A stretch of DNA of 10,298 bases from Puniceicoccales bacterium (GCA_031254835.1 JAIRTQ010000077.1:1-10298); one strand, 5' to 3'. Shown: positions 1-6,898, numbered from the stretch's first letter. A program made the numbers and translations. Notes: a model not told the origin generated them from the letters alone.

Positions 1-275
1 TCCAGCCCGTCGACCAGGTGAATGCCGGCCCGAAGGAGCAGCGCCAGCTGATGCGTGAAGCTAACCAATTGGGTGGCCGTGCCACAGGGCTTCCGCCGGA
101 AGCGAAAGTGGCGGCGCCAGAATGGGGGCTCCTTCGCTGCGAGGAAGTCACAGGCGATCGACCGGCTATCCAGCTCTTGCCTGGCAGCTGCCGCGTCCGC
201 CGCCCGGATCTCGCCGCTGGCGTAGCCGCCGGACCTGTCCCGTCCAAAATAGGTGAAATTCTTTAGCGGTTCCAT
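1..275 (-). CDS. gspF: Type II secretion/type IV pilus inner-membrane platform protein GspF (PilC family), N-terminal part, cut by the window edge
   Basis: The first 91 residues are readable in one open frame from an ATG at 275 down to base 1. They begin MEPLKNFTYFGRDRSGGYAS and include TQLVSFTHQLALLLRAGIHL near residues 68-87. That is the family pattern: an opening Y/F-x-G-x-D-x-x-G block, then the first GspF domain with its F-T-x-Q-L-x-x-L-L-x-A-G-I-x-L signature. GspF/PilC proteins are polytopic inner-membrane proteins on which the assembly ATPase acts to push pseudopilins outward. The start lies inside the end of gspE: the two frames overlap by 13 bases, a sign of translational coupling in one operon. 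The remaining roughly 300 residues, including the membrane helices and the second repeat domain, lie outside the window. Whether the machine is a secretion system or a pilus cannot be told from these two genes. Confidence 0.87.
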   Translation of the reverse strand, partial: MEPLKNFTYFGRDRSGGYASGEIRAADAAAARQELDSRSIACDFLAAKEPPFWRRHFRFRRKPCGTATQLVSFTHQLALLLRAGIHLVDGL

Positions 276-1648
276 GGCATCTGCTGCAGAAACTCTTCCG
301 ACGAAATTTCCCCGGCCGATAGGGTATCCATCCCAGAGCGGACCAGGGAGCCGATGCCGGCCGCACTGCCCACGATGTCCGGCCCTTCCAGGGAAAAAAA
401 TTCAAAAAACGCCCGGCGGCCAACGGTTCCTCTTCCGCCGCAACGGCTACAGCCCTTTCCCCGGCGCAATTTTTCTCGCGGCAATTGTGCCAGCCTGGGC
501 GGCAATTCGGAACAATCCGGCTCGGAGCAGTCCGGACAATTGAGGCGCAGAAGTCGCTGGCTCAGAATGCCCCGCAGGCAAGAGAGCAGGAGCGGCCGCT
601 CCAGACCCATTTCTTCCAGCCGCAGCAGCGCCTTCCGCGGGGTGGCCGTGTGGAGCGTGCTGAGAACGAGATGGCCGGTAAGTGCGGCCCGCAGAGCTAT
701 TTCCGCCGTTTCCCGATCGCGAATTTCTCCTACAAAAATTTTATCTGGATCATGGCGCAAAAAAGACCGCAGAACCGTGGCGAAGGTGCGGCCGACGGAC
801 AGCTCCACGGAAGCCTGTAAGCAGTTTTGCAGTTCATACTCAATGGGATCCTCGATGGTGAGCACCTTTCGATCGGGGCAGTCCATCTCGTTAAGGGCGG
901 CGTAGAGGGTCGTCGTCTTGCCGCTGCCGGTCGGACCGGTTACCAAAAATAGCCCCGAAGGCGCGGCCACGGCGGCGCGGATGGCGGCGGCCGTAGCGGG
1001 GTCCATGGAGAGATCGTTAAGACCGCGGAAAAGCCTGCGCCGGTCCAAAATGCGCAGCACCGTGCTTTCGCCAAATTTTGTGGGGAGGACGGAAATGCGA
1101 AAATCGACGGCGGCCCCGCCGAAGCGGAGGCCGAAACGGCCATCCTGGGGCCGGAACCGTTCTGCGATGTCGAGCTTGGCCAATGTTTTAATCAAAATGG
1201 AAAGGGGGGCGCGTACCTCTCCGGCCAGCCGCAGCTCCTCCCGCAGCGCGCCATCCACCCGCATGCGGACCCAGAGGCCGTCTCGGAGACTTTCAAAGTG
1301 CAGATCCGAAGCACCTAAGTGCACTGCCTTTGCGAGAATACGCGCCAATAGGCGACCCATTGGGGACGGTTCCAGGGCCGTCTCGCCGAAAACGTCCTCA
1401 AAATCGCCCAAGCCATTGGCCGCCGGCCGCCGCTGGCAAAATTTTTCCCATAAATCGGCGAACTGCTTTTCGGGAACTGGGATAAATTCAGCTCCTAGGC
1501 CCCAAAGAAAGCGCAGCTCGTGGCCGATTGCAAAAATGTCCCGGCCCTCTTCCACGTAGTAGCGGTTGCTTCCGGAGGCCACAGGAACGAGCCGGTGGCT
1601 GTGGCAAGGGAACGGCAAGCCACAGTCCTCTAAGCCGGTCGCTTCCAC
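263..1648 (-). CDS. gspE: GspE/PilB-type secretion (or pilus) assembly ATPase
   Basis: Cytoplasmic hexameric ATPase that powers pseudopilus or pilus assembly. In the 461-residue product I see, in order: a short N2-like region (residues 20-75), the ASDLHFE motif (113-119), the DGR/KFGESTVLRILDRR block (169-204), Walker A GPTGSGKT (238-245), the Asp box TIEDPIEYE (264-272), Walker B-like DKIFVGEIRD (302-311), the His box GHLVLSTLHT (325-334) and a zinc-binding cysteine set (C371, C374, C400, C403) followed by GRRAFFEF. All catalytic elements are present, so it looks functional. It is shorter than most GspE proteins (about 500-570), mainly because the N1 docking domain is missing or reduced. The start used is GTG at 1648: the frame is open to a stop at 1694-1696, with no in-frame ATG and no clear ribosome site, so the exact start is uncertain. 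It overlaps gspF downstream by 13 bases. PilB is the alternative name. Confidence 0.93.
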   Translation of the reverse strand: MEATGLEDCGLPFPCHSHRLVPVASGSNRYYVEEGRDIFAIGHELRFLWGLGAEFIPVPEKQFADLWEKFCQRRPAANGLGDFEDVFGETALEPSPMGRLLARILAKAVHLGASDLHFESLRDGLWVRMRVDGALREELRLAGEVRAPLSILIKTLAKLDIAERFRPQDGRFGLRFGGAAVDFRISVLPTKFGESTVLRILDRRRLFRGLNDLSMDPATAAAIRAAVAAPSGLFLVTGPTGSGKTTTLYAALNEMDCPDRKVLTIEDPIEYELQNCLQASVELSVGRTFATVLRSFLRHDPDKIFVGEIRDRETAEIALRAALTGHLVLSTLHTATPRKALLRLEEMGLERPLLLSCLRGILSQRLLRLNCPDCSEPDCSELPPRLAQLPREKLRRGKGCSRCGGRGTVGRRAFFEFFSLEGPDIVGSAAGIGSLVRSGMDTLSAGEISSEEFLQQMPWNR

Positions 1649-1720
1649 TGATTCAGCATCGCAAAATTTCGCTGGATCGGCAAGAATAGATCTCTATTTT
1701 AACGGCCGTCGCTCTTTGCC

Positions 1721-2662
1721 GTGGCTCCCTTCCGCTTGCTCGTGCTTAAGCCCTCCTCGCTTGGGGATATCGTCCTTGGCCTGCAGGTGATAGCCGAATT
1801 ACGGGCACGAAGGTCTGATCTGGAGATCAGTTGGGTCGTACGGGACATTTTTGCGGAAGTCGTTCAACGTAGCGGCTTGGTAGAGAATAGCATCATCTAT
1901 GAGCGGAAGAGGGGCCTGGGCGGACTGTGGAGCTGCTGTCGCGCCATCGGCCGAAGCGGGCGCTACGATGCCCTCTGGGATTTTCAAGGCCTACTGCGCA
2001 GCGCTTTGATGGCGAAAGCGGCCCATTCGCGCCGCAAAATTGGCCGTTTCGACTGCCGGGAGGGAGCGGGTTTTTTTTATGGTCAGCGGGTCCCGCTTCC
2101 GGCCAATCCCCACGCGGCGGAAATCCTCGCCCAATTTCTTCCCACGTTGGGCGTTCCGCCGTCCGTCTGCCGTCCGCTCCATTTTTCCGTGCCGGATCCG
2201 CTTCCCATCGCCGACGATGGCCGATTGCGCGTCCTCATCGCTCCCGAAAGTCGCGGGGGCGGAAAGGAATGGCCCCACTACGACCAACTGACCGGCTACC
2301 TTTGCGGCCGTTTCCCGGACTGGGACTTCTTGTGGCTAGGCCTGCGCCGCAATCCCTGTCCCATCGCGGAAAAATTTCCCAATTTCCATGACCTGCGCGG
2401 ACAAACCTCACTGCCACAGCTTCTTGGCCTGGTGGAGCGCTCCTCGGCCACAATCGCCAACGACAGCGCCTGCCTCCACATCGCCGCGGCGCTACGAAAG
2501 CCGGTCCTCGGCATTTTTCTCCGCACCGACCCGCTCCGCTACGGCCCCTATCCTCTTGCCGATCCGAACCATTTCGTCGCCCAGAACCCGCCGCCGCTGT
2601 TCCCCGAGCTGAAAAAATTTCTGAATCGGCTCACTACGGGCCGGGCGGAAGGAAAGATCTAG
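1721..2662 (+). CDS. Glycosyltransferase family 9 protein (ADP-heptose:LPS heptosyltransferase-like)
   Basis: Family 9 glycosyltransferases move a heptose or similar sugar onto the growing lipopolysaccharide core at the cytoplasmic face of the inner membrane. The 313-residue product opens with LLVLKPSSLGDIVLGLQVI (6-24). This is the N-terminal acceptor-domain motif, and its GD pair (D16) corresponds to the catalytic Asp of WaaC/WaaF. KEWP (182-185) starts the nucleotide-sugar domain. LRGQTSLPQLLGLV (225-238) and ANDSACLHIAAALRKP (246-261) match the family's L-x-G-x-T-x-L-x-x-L and DTG/DS-x-x-x-H-x-A-A-A-L-x-x-P donor-binding blocks. The usual DTG is NDS here. Length is slightly below the 320-350 norm. 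The start is a GTG without visible Shine-Dalgarno sequence, 72 bases from the divergent gspE. It ends in a CTAG shared with the convergent YdeI-like gene. The precise sugar and acceptor cannot be read from sequence; gene symbols such as waaC/waaF would be over-calling. Confidence 0.88.
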   Translation: MAPFRLLVLKPSSLGDIVLGLQVIAELRARRSDLEISWVVRDIFAEVVQRSGLVENSIIYERKRGLGGLWSCCRAIGRSGRYDALWDFQGLLRSALMAKAAHSRRKIGRFDCREGAGFFYGQRVPLPANPHAAEILAQFLPTLGVPPSVCRPLHFSVPDPLPIADDGRLRVLIAPESRGGGKEWPHYDQLTGYLCGRFPDWDFLWLGLRRNPCPIAEKFPNFHDLRGQTSLPQLLGLVERSSATIANDSACLHIAAALRKPVLGIFLRTDPLRYGPYPLADPNHFVAQNPPPLFPELKKFLNRLTTGRAEGKI

Positions 2663-3270
2663 CGGAAGCGGCCATAGCGCCTATTGGCACGGGTCCTGAC
2701 GATGAACGTGTCCAACGAGCGGCGAAAGCGATCCGGATTTTTCCGCCATAGATCGATGGCTGCCAGACGGATATTGCGGTAATAGGTTGGAAACGCGCAA
2801 AAATTTTCCCAGACTTGACTGTCCTGCCGCAACTTCTCCAAAATATCCTCCGGCGGCGCATAGGAATTCGGGTCCAGGTCCGGCAGGACGGCCGCGCCGG
2901 CGGGGGTCATTTTTCCCCTCTCGATGAGCAGCCGGGCGTGCTGCTTATTTACCTCACTCCAGGAACTTTTTGCCGTTCTCCGGCTGAAGCGATTGGAAAT
3001 GGTTTCCTGGTCGTAGCGCCGCACCATGCCGTCGATCCAGCCGAAGCAGAGCGCCTCCTCCAGCGCCTGATAATAACTAATTCCCTGATGGCCAGAATCT
3101 TTTCGCGGAAAAAGTAGCCAGACTGCGGGGGATTTTTGCCCGTTTTCCTCCAGCCAGCGGCGCCACTCTTCCTGCGTCTCCATGCGGAAAAATTTCTCTC
3201 CGGCGCCTAAAACACCTGCTTTCCGCTGCTTAGCATTGCCGAGAAAATTTTCCTCCCCTACCCCATCCAT
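2659..3270 (-). CDS. YdeI/OmdA (OmpD-associated) family protein
   Basis: The 203-residue product carries the family's signature blocks: VWLLFPRK (50-57), EALCFGWIDG (72-81), the RRTAKSSWSEVN block (97-108), LLIERGKM (114-121), and the C-terminal FxxFPTYYRNIRLAAIDLW region with a basic tail. Members are small soluble proteins annotated as YdeI/OmpD-associated or bacteriocin-protection proteins. No enzymatic activity is established that I can name, so the role is open. The frame is open further upstream to a GTG at 3402 (247 residues). I prefer the ATG at 3270 because the resulting length fits the usual 190-200 residues and because the extra 44 codons run through a near-perfect palindrome at 3322-3350. 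Another ATG at 3183 has a GGAGAG 12 bases upstream but would leave the protein short. The stop overlaps the stop of the convergent glycosyltransferase by 4 bases. Confidence 0.83.
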   Translation of the reverse strand: MDGVGEENFLGNAKQRKAGVLGAGEKFFRMETQEEWRRWLEENGQKSPAVWLLFPRKDSGHQGISYYQALEEALCFGWIDGMVRRYDQETISNRFSRRTAKSSWSEVNKQHARLLIERGKMTPAGAAVLPDLDPNSYAPPEDILEKLRQDSQVWENFCAFPTYYRNIRLAAIDLWRKNPDRFRRSLDTFIVRTRANRRYGRFR

Positions 3271-3321
3271 GGAATAAGCCCATAGCCGTCGATACAAATT
3301 ATGACAAAGAATTTCAGGCTC

Positions 3322-3350
3322 CCCCGCGGCGCGCTGTGCGCGCCGTGGGG
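3322..3350. repeat. Strong GC palindrome, 13-bp stem with 3-nt loop
   Basis: Left arm CCCCGCGGCGCGC (3322-3334), loop TGT (3335-3337), right arm GCGCGCCGTGGGG (3338-3350). Twelve of 13 positions are Watson-Crick pairs; the thirteenth is G against T, a G-U wobble if transcribed on the plus strand and an A-C mismatch on the minus strand. No run of T follows on either strand, so it is not a typical intrinsic terminator. It lies between the divergent YdeI-like and nucleotide transporter genes and would be in the 5' leader of one of them, or could be a protein-binding site. Confidence 0.75.
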
Positions 3351-3557
3351 CAATCACGGCAATAGGAATGGGACGCCCCTGTCGCCATTGCCACAGCATC
3401 ACTAAGTTTCTAGCGTAGAGGTTATAACTGCCGTGGCCATATTGTTCGCAAATATAAAGCTTGTTTTCTTGGCGAGAAGCCGTAGCCGTCAGTCAAACGA
3501 CGGATGAGCAGGCGGCGCGATTTCGCGAGGGGCTGTGCTTTTTCCCGATTAAATTTT

Positions 3558-3563
3558 GGAGGA
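3558..3563 (+). promoter_or_regulatory. Shine-Dalgarno site GGAGGA deciding the start of the nucleotide transporter
   Basis: GGAGGA ends 3 bases before the ATG at 3567. It is the clearest ribosome site in the window, though the spacing is short. It argues against the upstream in-frame start at 3504, which would add 21 residues with a basic, non-family sequence. Confidence 0.7.
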
Positions 3564-3566
3564 ATC

Positions 3567-5099
3567 ATGGCTCAAAGTGCAGACACGACGGACGGCTTTT
3601 CCACATTACGGCGGATATTTTTTCCCATCCACACCTATGAGCTCAAAAAGGTGCTGCCGATGGCGTTGATCTTTTTCTTCATCTTGACCATCTATTCCCT
3701 GCTGCGGAACGTAAAAGACGCACTTGTGGTCACGGGACCCAACTCTGGCGCGGAGGTGCTTTCTTTTTTGAAGCTGTTCTGTGTCACTCCGGCGGCCGTC
3801 ATTTTCCTGGTAGTCTACGCCAAGGCCAGTAATTTGCTGGCCAGCGAAAAGCTTTTCTACGCCACCATCGCGCCCTTCATCCTCTTCTTCGGCCTATTCG
3901 GCTTCGCCATCTATCCGCATTTGGATTTTTTCCAGCCTTCCATCGCCCGCGTAGCCGCCTGGCAGGAAGCTTTTCCCCGCTACCGCTGGCTCATTGCCAT
4001 CGGTGGCAATTGGACCTACTCCCTCTTCTACATTCTCGCCGAGTTGTGGGGAAGCGCCATCATTTCGCTATCCTTTTGGCAGTTCGCCAATCAAATAACC
4101 AGGGTCAGCGAAGCCAAGCGGCACTACGCCTTTTTCGGTTTAATGGCCCAAACAGCCCTGCTGCTTTCGGGTACCATCGGCGAGTCCGTGGCCAAGGCCG
4201 GTTCCCTAGCCGCCAAGGCGGACGTTTGGGGCAGCTCCCTCCGCTGGCTCATGGGCATGGTGGCGCTTTTTGGAATCTGTATCATGGCCATTTACCGCTG
4301 GATGCACCTGCGAGTGCTGACGGATAGACGCTTCTATGACCCAGGCGTGGCCCGCAGCTCCAAAAAGAAGTTGACCATGACCTTGGGGCAGAGCTTCAAA
4401 ACTATCTTTACGTCCCCATACCTGGGCCTGATAGCCATGCTTGTCGTCTCGTACGGCGTCAGCATAAACTTTGTGGAAGGCGTCTGGAAAAGTCAGCTAA
4501 AACTGCGGTACCCGAATCCCAGCTCCTACAACCTCTTCGTGAGTCGACTCACCCTCGTCACGGGTCTCGTTTCCATGGCAATGATGTTCGTGGGCGGCAA
4601 CATCCTTCGCCTATTTCGCTGGTTCACGGCCGCCGTCATCACGCCGACCATGCTGCTACTCCTGGGAGGGGCCTTCTTCATGTTTGTGCTTTTCAAGGGC
4701 AACATGGAGGCCTTTTTATCCAACGTTGGCATTTCTTCCCTTGTGCTGGCCGTCTTCTTCGGCGCCGTAGTCAACGCACTGGTGAAATCCACCAAATACG
4801 CTCTTTTCGACCTCACCAAGGAGATGGCCTATATCCCTCTCGATGAAGAAATGAAAGTAAAGGGCAAAGCGGTCGTGGACGTGCTGGGCGGTCGCTTTGG
4901 AAAGTCCGGCGGAGCTGGCTATCAGGCTGTCCTTTTCCTTCTTATGCCGGGCGCGACCTACTTTCAAATAGCGCCCTTCGTCGCCGTTGCTTTCTTTGTG
5001 ATCTGTGGCCTTTGGATATTGTCCGTGAAGGGCCTTAGCCGAAAAATTGAGGCCATTACGACGAAGAAGGCCGAAGAGAAAAAAACGGCGGCGGCCTAG
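3567..5099 (+). CDS. Npt1/Tlc-type nucleotide transporter (ATP/ADP antiporter family)
   Basis: Multi-spanning inner-membrane carrier (about 12 hydrophobic segments, 510 residues, normal family length) that exchanges nucleotides, typically host ATP for bacterial ADP. The sequence opens with the family's FFPIHTYELKKVLPM block (18-32). The four charged positions known to matter in plant and bacterial members appear in context: K50 in LLRNVKDALVVT, E159 in YILAELWGS, E304 in INFVEGVWKSQLKLRYPNP, and K434 in VKGKAVVDVLGGRFGKSGGA. KSTKYALFDLTKEMAYIPLDEE (407-428) is also typical. The C-terminus is a Lys/Glu/Ala-rich cytoplasmic tail. Conservation of the whole set favours a true ATP/ADP exchanger over the H+-coupled or broad-specificity paralogues, but specificity is inference. 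Start chosen at 3567 from the Shine-Dalgarno site. It appears to be monocistronic: tRNA-Arg follows after 181 bases. Known carriers occur mostly in intracellular bacteria, so this gene is the main clue to lifestyle. Confidence 0.95.
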   Translation: MAQSADTTDGFSTLRRIFFPIHTYELKKVLPMALIFFFILTIYSLLRNVKDALVVTGPNSGAEVLSFLKLFCVTPAAVIFLVVYAKASNLLASEKLFYATIAPFILFFGLFGFAIYPHLDFFQPSIARVAAWQEAFPRYRWLIAIGGNWTYSLFYILAELWGSAIISLSFWQFANQITRVSEAKRHYAFFGLMAQTALLLSGTIGESVAKAGSLAAKADVWGSSLRWLMGMVALFGICIMAIYRWMHLRVLTDRRFYDPGVARSSKKKLTMTLGQSFKTIFTSPYLGLIAMLVVSYGVSINFVEGVWKSQLKLRYPNPSSYNLFVSRLTLVTGLVSMAMMFVGGNILRLFRWFTAAVITPTMLLLLGGAFFMFVLFKGNMEAFLSNVGISSLVLAVFFGAVVNALVKSTKYALFDLTKEMAYIPLDEEMKVKGKAVVDVLGGRFGKSGGAGYQAVLFLLMPGATYFQIAPFVAVAFFVICGLWILSVKGLSRKIEAITTKKAEEKKTAAA

Positions 5100-5197
5100 G
5101 CGAAATTTCATTTTCCCGTGCGCCAGACGACGCGTATGTGGCGCGGAAGGGACGCCGTGCAGTGGGTGAGGGCCGTGCGTGTCTGTTCGCCTCGGCC

Positions 5198-5275
5198 ATG
5201 AAGGCGTTAGCCGCGACGTGGGGCGCATTTTTGCCTTTCGCTCTTGCCTTCTTTATCCAAAGGCGCCAACAGTAG
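5198..5275 (+). CDS. Possible 25-residue single-helix membrane peptide
   Basis: ATG to TAG, 26 codons, lying directly upstream of tRNA-Arg. The peptide starts MKALAATWGAFL, continues with a hydrophobic run rich in Phe, Ala and Leu, and ends with the basic, polar tail IQRRQQ. It could form one short transmembrane helix. I recognise no family. There is no Shine-Dalgarno sequence, and it overlaps the best tRNA promoter candidate, so it may be chance. It is recorded because such short membrane peptides are routinely missed. Confidence 0.2.
   Translation: MKALAATWGAFLPFALAFFIQRRQQ
5231..5259 (+). promoter_or_regulatory. Weak sigma70-type promoter candidate for tRNA-Arg
   Basis: TTGCCT (5231-5236) and TATCCA (5254-5259) are spaced by exactly 17 bases. 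The -10 hexamer matches the consensus only in its first three bases. Transcription would begin about 15 bases before the mature tRNA. Position is the main argument. Confidence 0.3.
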
Positions 5276-5280
5276 CGGCG

Positions 5281-5355
5281 GCTTCCATAGTTCAATGGAT
5301 AGAACACCGGTCTCCGGAACCGGTGATTTGGGTTCGAATCCCGATGGAAGCGCCA
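5281..5355 (+). tRNA. tRNA-Arg, anticodon CCG
   Basis: A complete cloverleaf of 75 bases. The acceptor arms GCTTCCA (5281-5287) and TGGAAGC (5345-5351) pair fully. The D arm is GTTC/GAAC. The anticodon stem CCGGT/ACCGG encloses the loop CTCCGGA with anticodon CCG, reading CGG. The T arm TTGGG/CCCGA encloses TTCGAAT. The discriminator is G and the 3' CCA is encoded. It reads in the same direction as the MATE gene 43 bases downstream, so the two may share a transcript. Confidence 0.96.
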
Positions 5356-5368
5356 GATCTAGAAAGGA

Positions 5369-5394
5369 AAATCGGCACATGCGCTTGCCGATTT
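5369..5394. terminator. Hairpin after tRNA-Arg, ending 4 nt before the MATE start codon
   Basis: AAATCGGCA (5369-5377) and TGCCGATTT (5386-5394) form a perfect 9-bp stem with an 8-base loop. A-rich sequence precedes it and TTTC follows, so it could be a weak, possibly bidirectional intrinsic terminator for the tRNA. The only purine-rich, ribosome-site-like sequence (AAAGGAAA) lies at the foot of the left arm. The hairpin could instead hide or expose the start of the efflux gene at 5399. The short T run makes efficient termination doubtful. Confidence 0.5.
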
Positions 5395-5398
5395 CAGA

Positions 5399-6751
5399 AT
5401 GAAAGAGCTGACGAAGTATGGCCGTGGTTCATTGCGGGAGTTGTGGGTCGTTGCGTGGCCGCTGGTAATTTCTTCCGCCGCCAATATGTTCATGCTGGTC
5501 GGGGACCGAATCGTACTTGCCCACTATTCCGCTAGCACCTTCAATGCTAGCTTGGGCGCGATGCCTTGGATCTGGACCGCCTTTGTCCCTCTTTTGACCA
5601 TCGTTAACATCGCGGATGTGCTGGTTGGCCGTTTTAATGGCTCCGGCGAACACGGACGTATCGGGCCCACGGTCTGGCAGATGCTATGGTTTTCCGCCGT
5701 ACTGTTGGTCCCGCTCGGCATCGGCGGCTGGTTCCTAGCGCCACATCTGCTGGAGCAGAGCTTTCGGGAGCTAGGCACGCCTTACATGCGCGTACTTTTT
5801 CCTAACGTAGCCATCTCTTTGGCTTCTTTTGGAGCACTTGCCGCGTTCTACACGGGCCGCGGCAAAACCCGCTTCGTCCTTGCCGTCTCCATCGGCAGCA
5901 ACCTACTCAATGTGATCCTAGACATTATTTTAGTCTTTGGCATCGGCCCGTTCCCGGAAATGGGCATCGTAGGGTCCGCCGTCGGCACGGTCGTCGCCAC
6001 GATCCTATCCTTCTTCCTCTTTTTTGTTCCCTTTTTATCGAAAAAAAACAACAAGGCGCACCGCACCAGAGATTTGCGCCTCAATGGTCATCTTTTCGGC
6101 ACTTGCCTACGCATCGGTACGCCGAACGGCTTTGCCGCCTTTATCAATTTTGCCCTCTGGAGTTGGATCGCGCAAGTAATGGCCCATTTTGTTCCGGCGG
6201 AAAATTTTACCGCATTCGGCGTCAGTCAGTCGGTCTACTTCTGCATGCTTTTTTTTATCGAAGGGATTTCCTTCGGCGTCAGCATAATCGTCTCTAATGC
6301 CTACGGGGCTAACAATTGGGACGCAATAGTTCGCAACAATCACTCCTGGATGAAGCTAGCCGCGCTCGCATTTGTGGGCTCCTTTTTGCTCATGGTGCTT
6401 TACCCGCGGCCACTTCTCGCAATCATTTGCAGCGGAGCGATGACAAAGAGTTTTTACGACACTTTGCGGATCATGCTGCTTCTTTCCTGGATCGCCATCG
6501 CGACGGAAAGCATCACCCTCAATCTGCGGCAGACCCTAACCGCTTTTGGCGACACTCGCTTCACAATGTTGGTAAATATCGTCTCCTATAGCGGCATCGT
6601 TGTCTTTCCCTCCTACATCTTTTTGCGCAGGACCCATAGCGCCGCCTCTTTCCTCGCCGCCGAGGCCGTGAGCAACATCGTCATGCTATTTCTCTACAGC
6701 ATTCGCTTCCGCCGCTGGCTCCGGCTGCGGCCGGCTCCTCCCGCGAACTAG
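5399..6751 (+). CDS. MATE-family multidrug/metabolite efflux transporter
   Basis: Inner-membrane, cation-coupled exporter of the multidrug and toxic compound extrusion family. The 450-residue length and roughly 12 hydrophobic segments fit. Family features include the N-terminal ELWVVAWPLVISSAANMFM helix with a following VGDRIVLAHYS (substrate-path helix 1-2 region), the SNLLNVILDIILVFG segment before the repeat boundary, IVGSAVGTVVATI, and in the second half an FGVSIIVSNAYGANN segment matching the QxxGQxxGA-type region. A Lys/Arg-rich loop near the middle (KKNNKAHRTRDLRLNG) is the expected link between the two six-helix halves. The last residues are basic and Pro-rich. The ATG has no ordinary Shine-Dalgarno sequence: a hairpin occupies the bases just upstream. 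Substrate cannot be predicted. It stands between two tRNA genes, with the unrecognised gene at 6899 next. Confidence 0.9.
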   Translation: MKELTKYGRGSLRELWVVAWPLVISSAANMFMLVGDRIVLAHYSASTFNASLGAMPWIWTAFVPLLTIVNIADVLVGRFNGSGEHGRIGPTVWQMLWFSAVLLVPLGIGGWFLAPHLLEQSFRELGTPYMRVLFPNVAISLASFGALAAFYTGRGKTRFVLAVSIGSNLLNVILDIILVFGIGPFPEMGIVGSAVGTVVATILSFFLFFVPFLSKKNNKAHRTRDLRLNGHLFGTCLRIGTPNGFAAFINFALWSWIAQVMAHFVPAENFTAFGVSQSVYFCMLFFIEGISFGVSIIVSNAYGANNWDAIVRNNHSWMKLAALAFVGSFLLMVLYPRPLLAIICSGAMTKSFYDTLRIMLLLSWIAIATESITLNLRQTLTAFGDTRFTMLVNIVSYSGIVVFPSYIFLRRTHSAASFLAAEAVSNIVMLFLYSIRFRRWLRLRPAPPAN

Positions 6752-6856
6752 CGAATCATTGTCCGGCCCTCACGTCGGAGATCATTATCTTCCATTTCCT
6801 TGCAGCTTTGCACGGTCCAATCGGAGCCGGGTCCTCTTTTTCCGTTCTTTCCGTGA

Positions 6857-6885
6857 TTGCCAAAGCGCAAACTCCGCCGTATACT
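6857..6885 (+). promoter_or_regulatory. Good sigma70-type promoter for the hypothetical gene at 6899
   Basis: TTGCCA (6857-6862) and TATACT (6880-6885), spacing exactly 17, each one base from consensus. The predicted transcription start, about 7 bases after the -10, is near 6892. That leaves only some 7 bases of leader before the ATG at 6899. It also makes the upstream TTG at 6857 an unlikely start, because that codon is the -35 element itself. Confidence 0.6.
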
Positions 6886-6898
6886 CCCGCCGTGTCTT

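Larger units (their letters stand above)
3271..3566. other. Divergent intergenic region between the YdeI-like gene and the nucleotide transporter
   Basis: About 296 bases without a gene I trust if the YdeI-like gene starts at 3270; the minus-strand frame is open to 3402, so part may be coding. It holds a 13-bp-stem palindrome (3322-3350), an AT-rich patch at 3439-3458 with an interrupted inverted repeat (ATATT at 3439-3443, AATAT at 3451-3455) and a TATAAA at 3453-3458, a 5-bp inverted repeat CCGTC/GACGG at 3486-3503, and the transporter's ribosome site at 3558-3563. I found no convincing -35/-10 pair in either direction, although promoters for two divergent genes should lie here. Confidence 0.5.

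Noticed and set aside
18..266. A plus-strand frame at the left edge
   Set aside because: The opposite strand encodes the recognisable GspF N-terminus, continuous with the end of gspE.
354..1559. Long plus-strand frames (354-905 and 918-1559) opposite gspE
   Set aside because: They are antisense shadows. The products are Arg/Ser-rich and the minus strand has every GspE motif.
3504..3566. An upstream in-frame start for the nucleotide transporter
   Set aside because: The extra 21 residues do not look like the family, and the strong GGAGGA sits just before the ATG at 3567.
4716..5228. A 170-codon minus-strand frame covering the end of the transporter and the gap after it
   Set aside because: Most of it is antisense to conserved transporter motifs. 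The part beyond 5100 has no recognisable protein character.
5179..5535. A plus-strand frame running through tRNA-Arg into the MATE gene
   Set aside because: It reads through a complete tRNA and then out of frame with the efflux protein.
6857..6898. TTG start for the hypothetical gene
   Set aside because: The TTG is part of the likely -35 element, so it would not be transcribed from that promoter.
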